Assembly: GCA_029776225.1 (NCBI GenBank)
Contig: JAKOTR010000011.1
Coordinates: forward strand, 365,393 to 429,392
Length of the DNA: 64,000 nt
Direction of reading: 5' to 3'
Source of the DNA: Acidobacteriota bacterium
Lineage (GTDB): Bacteria > Acidobacteriota > Terriglobia > Bryobacterales > Bryobacteraceae
Shown: in pieces, positions 62,017 through 64,000 of the stretch
Numbering within the stretch: position 1 is the stretch's first letter
How the letters are laid out: every line of letters begins with the position of its first letter
Program-made: the position numbers and the translations under genes
The notes under the pieces: generated by a model
The model's database searches: none
The model's input: the letters and a program-made list of their open reading frames with translations, nothing else
Told to the model about the DNA's origin: nothing

Positions 62017-63401
62017 AACTCTGGGGCGGGCGGTTCGAACAGGGGCCTTCCGAGATCTTCGAGCGCTTCTCGGGATCGCTCGCCTTTGACCGGCGTCTGA
62101 TCGAGGCCGACATCCGCGGTTCGCAGGCGTTCGCCCGCGCGCTGGAGCGGGTGGGGATCCTCAGCGCGGAGGAGCGCGCCAGGCTCGTCGAAGCATTCGA
62201 CGAAATCGCCGCCGAAGCGAAGCGCCCGGAGTTCTTCGAAGGAGCGGAAGACGAGGACGTCCACACGCTGGTGATCCGCAAGCTCAGGGAGCGCACCGGC
62301 GCCCTGGCGGATAAGATTCACACCGGCCGCAGCCGCAACGAGCAGGTTTCGCTCGATACGCGGTTGTGGCTGCGCGAAGAAATCGATCGCGCCACGGAGC
62401 GGTTGCTCGCGCTGATGGAATCCTTGCTGGAGCTGGCGCGGCGCTACCCGGACGCCGTGATTCCCGGCTACACGCACCTGCGCCGCGCGCAGGCGGTGCT
62501 GTGGCCGCACTACCTGCTCGCGTATTTTGAGATGTTCTCGCGCGACTGGGAGCGGCTGCGGCAGGCAAGGGCGCGCGTGAATGTGATGCCGCTCGGCTCG
62601 GGCGCGCTCGCTGGCAGCGGCTTCCCCTTCGACCGCGAGGCTCTGGCCCGCGACCTCGGTTTCGACGGTCTCACTCGCAACAGCATGGATGTCTCCGCCG
62701 ACCGCGATTTCGTCCTCGATTTCCTCTACGCGGCCTCGCTCATCATGGTGCACCTGAGCCGGCTCGCCGAGGACTGGATCCTCTATTCCAGCGAGGAGTT
62801 CGGCTGGCTGGAACTGAGCGATCAGGTGACCAGCGGTTCGAGCCTCATGCCGCAGAAGAAGAACCCGGACTCGCTGGAGCTCATTCGCGGGAAGTCCGGG
62901 CGCGTCTTCGGTTGTCTCAACTCGCTGTTCATGACCATGAAGGGTCTGCCGCTCACCTATAACCGCGACATGCAGGAAGACAAGGAGCCGCTGTTCGAGG
63001 CCGCCGATCAGTTGAGCGGCGCGCTGGAGATGGCGCGGGCGGTCGCGGATTCCGTCAGGCTTAACCCGGAAGTGCCCGCCGCGGCGGCGGAGGAAAGCTG
63101 GGTCGTCGCCACGGACCTCGCCGAGGCGCTGGCGCGCGCCGGCACGCCGTTTCATCGCGCGCACCAGATCGTGGGCAGACTCGTGCTCGAAAGCGTGCGC
63201 CAAAAGAAACGGCCGGCGGATTGGAGCGCGGAAGAACTCACCGCGTTCGCCCCCGAGTTCACGCCCGAAATGGCGCGGCTGCTCGATCCGCGCGAGGGGA
63301 TGAAATCGCGCGAGATCGCCGGCGGCACGGGTCCGGGCGCGGTGGCCGCGGCGCTCGCGGAAGCCGCGCAACGCCTCAACGAAATGCGAGCCGCCCGATG
63401 A
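62013..63401 (+). CDS. argH: argininosuccinate lyase
   Basis: A 462-residue lyase of the fumarase/aspartase superfamily, splitting argininosuccinate to arginine and fumarate. Segments include KLWGGRFEQGPSEIFERFSGSLAFD in part, KIHTGRSRNEQVSLDTRLWLRE, GYTHLRRAQAVLWPHYLLAY, the catalytic-loop signature GSSLMPQKKNPDSLEL, and the Arg-rich tail. The ATG at 62013 overlaps the argG stop (ATGA). Confidence 0.96.
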   Translation: MKLWGGRFEQGPSEIFERFSGSLAFDRRLIEADIRGSQAFARALERVGILSAEERARLVEAFDEIAAEAKRPEFFEGAEDEDVHTLVIRKLRERTGALADKIHTGRSRNEQVSLDTRLWLREEIDRATERLLALMESLLELARRYPDAVIPGYTHLRRAQAVLWPHYLLAYFEMFSRDWERLRQARARVNVMPLGSGALAGSGFPFDREALARDLGFDGLTRNSMDVSADRDFVLDFLYAASLIMVHLSRLAEDWILYSSEEFGWLELSDQVTSGSSLMPQKKNPDSLELIRGKSGRVFGCLNSLFMTMKGLPLTYNRDMQEDKEPLFEAADQLSGALEMARAVADSVRLNPEVPAAAAEESWVVATDLAEALARAGTPFHRAHQIVGRLVLESVRQKKRPADWSAEELTAFAPEFTPEMARLLDPREGMKSREIAGGTGPGAVAAALAEAAQRLNEMRAAR

Positions 63402-63838
63402 ACAAGAGCTACCGCCAGGGCCAGATCCTGAAGCTGATCCGCAGCCGGCGGATACACACGCAGGAGGAACTGGCGCAGGCTCTCAAGGAGATCGGTATTC
63501 ACGCCACCCAGGTCACGCTTTCCCGGGACATCCGGGAACTAGGGCTGGCAAAAACGCCCGAAGGGTACCGCCAGATCACGCCCGAATCAGCGGGCCCGGA
63601 TTTCCAGTTCCTGGCCGCGGAGTTCGTTCAGGACGTGCGCGTTGCGCAGAACCTCATGGTGCTCAAGACTTCCCCAGGCAACGCCAACACGGTGGCGGCG
63701 GCGCTCGACCGCGAACAGTGGCCTGAAATCGTGGGGACCGTGGCGGGCGATGACACGATTCTGGTCATCCTGCCTGATTCCGCCACGGCTCAGCAATTAC
63801 GCGCGAGGGTGCTCGAGCTTCTGGAAGTCGGGGGATAG
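63398..63838 (+). CDS. argR: arginine repressor ArgR
   Basis: A 146-residue regulator with an N-terminal winged helix (YRQGQILKLIRSRRIHTQEEL, HATQVTLSRDIRELGL) and C-terminal oligomerisation and arginine-binding domain (VAQNLMVLKTSPGNANTVAAALD, GTVAGDDTILVILPD with the arginine-binding Asp pair). It overlaps argH by four bases. With the ARG boxes upstream of argF, it closes a feedback loop in which the operon encodes its own arginine-sensing regulator. Confidence 0.95.
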   Translation: MNKSYRQGQILKLIRSRRIHTQEELAQALKEIGIHATQVTLSRDIRELGLAKTPEGYRQITPESAGPDFQFLAAEFVQDVRVAQNLMVLKTSPGNANTVAAALDREQWPEIVGTVAGDDTILVILPDSATAQQLRARVLELLEVGG

Positions 63839-63882
63839 CCCGGCGACTAGTGACGCTTATACCACCAAAAATATTTACACAA

Positions 63883-63946
63883 AACTTAGCCCTAAGTGCG
63901 GGTAAGTGTGGGTAGGGTACCAGTACAATTTCACCCAAATTGGTAC
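63883..63946. promoter_or_regulatory. repeat-rich regulatory region downstream of argR
   Basis: This low-GC stretch holds an inverted repeat AACTTA-GCCC-TAAGTG (63883-63898), AAGTGCGGG and AAGTGTGGG words, and a longer inverted repeat GTACCA (63917-63922) facing TGGTAC (63941-63946). Near-consensus -10 hexamers TACAAT occur at 63924 and 63948. It looks like the promoter-operator of the gene beginning at the window end. Confidence 0.5.
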
Positions 63947-63994
63947 ATACAATCCCCTCCTTTGCGTGCTATTCTCGGCATCGAGGATTTTAAG

Positions 63995-64000
63995 ATGACG
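63995..64000 (+). CDS. start of a truncated gene
   Basis: ATG-ACG at the window edge, preceded by GAGG eight bases upstream and by the regulatory region described above. The product cannot be guessed. Confidence 0.4.

Noticed and set aside
1..64000. CRISPR arrays, insertion sequences, phage genes, tRNA or rRNA
   Set aside because: No spaced direct repeats, transposase or integrase motifs, tRNA-like cloverleaf arms or rRNA-like blocks were seen on reading both strands.

Overview
The window is about 64 kb of high-GC bacterial chromosome carrying roughly 57 protein genes. Gene style points to an Acidobacteriota bacterium, most likely of the Bryobacterales/Solibacter group. The reasons are GC-rich coding sequence with many ATGA start/stop overlaps, a System I (Ccm) cytochrome c maturation operon, PEP-CTERM proteins, Tat-type leaders on soluble enzymes, several plant-polysaccharide genes, and a bacillithiol-type BshB1 deacetylase. 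The taxonomy is inference; there is no rRNA gene in the window. I saw no insertion sequence, phage, CRISPR array, tRNA or rRNA.

Layout. 1-10150: secreted and envelope functions (amidohydrolase, MauE-thioredoxin membrane protein, M48 and HtrA proteases, peptidoglycan-binding protein, DMT exporter, M20 peptidase) plus a class V aminotransferase. 10295-16940: one tightly overlapping ccm operon (ccmE-F-H, two accessory genes, ccmA-B-C-D). CcmE carries Cys in place of the usual heme-binding His and CcmH has an unusual Cys-rich motif. 16941-25760: dienelactone hydrolase, radical-SAM maturase, esterase, a sugar-acid catabolic set (ManD-type dehydratase, PfkB kinase, ACS-family transporter), rhomboid protease, BshB1 and CutA. 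25819-30505: FtsB-like, PH-domain, LDH2-type dehydrogenase, EcsC, YkgJ-type Fe-S protein and a class III aminotransferase. 30506-34372: a near-consensus promoter, a foldable leader, a possible small gene, then a GT4-toroid fusion and a GH130 glycoside phosphorylase. 34418-37490: a CE15 glucuronoyl esterase gene broken by one in-frame amber codon, and two tandem PEP-CTERM paralogues. 37641-44033: ppdK, glyS, glyQ, recO. 44104-52625: a secreted lyase-like protein, a Tat-exported Fe-S aldo/keto reductase, a GH9 glucanase, mannose activation enzymes (manC, manA) and a FucP-type sugar transporter.

52773-59283: porin-like protein, RimI-like acetyltransferase and a signalling cluster (CHAT/TPR protease, ECF sigma factor, ZAS anti-sigma factor), preceded by a 13-codon ORF with an excellent ribosome binding site. 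59558-59677: a promoter-plus-terminator unit that looks like an 85-nt small RNA gene. 59748-63838: arginine operon argF-argG-argH-argR with two tandem ARG boxes just upstream, so the operon encodes its own likely regulator.

The most interesting items are the sRNA-like unit, the tiny ORF ahead of the CHAT/sigma/anti-sigma cluster, the structured leader before the GT4-GH130 pair, the Cys-type CcmE, the self-regulated arginine operon, and the amber-interrupted esterase.
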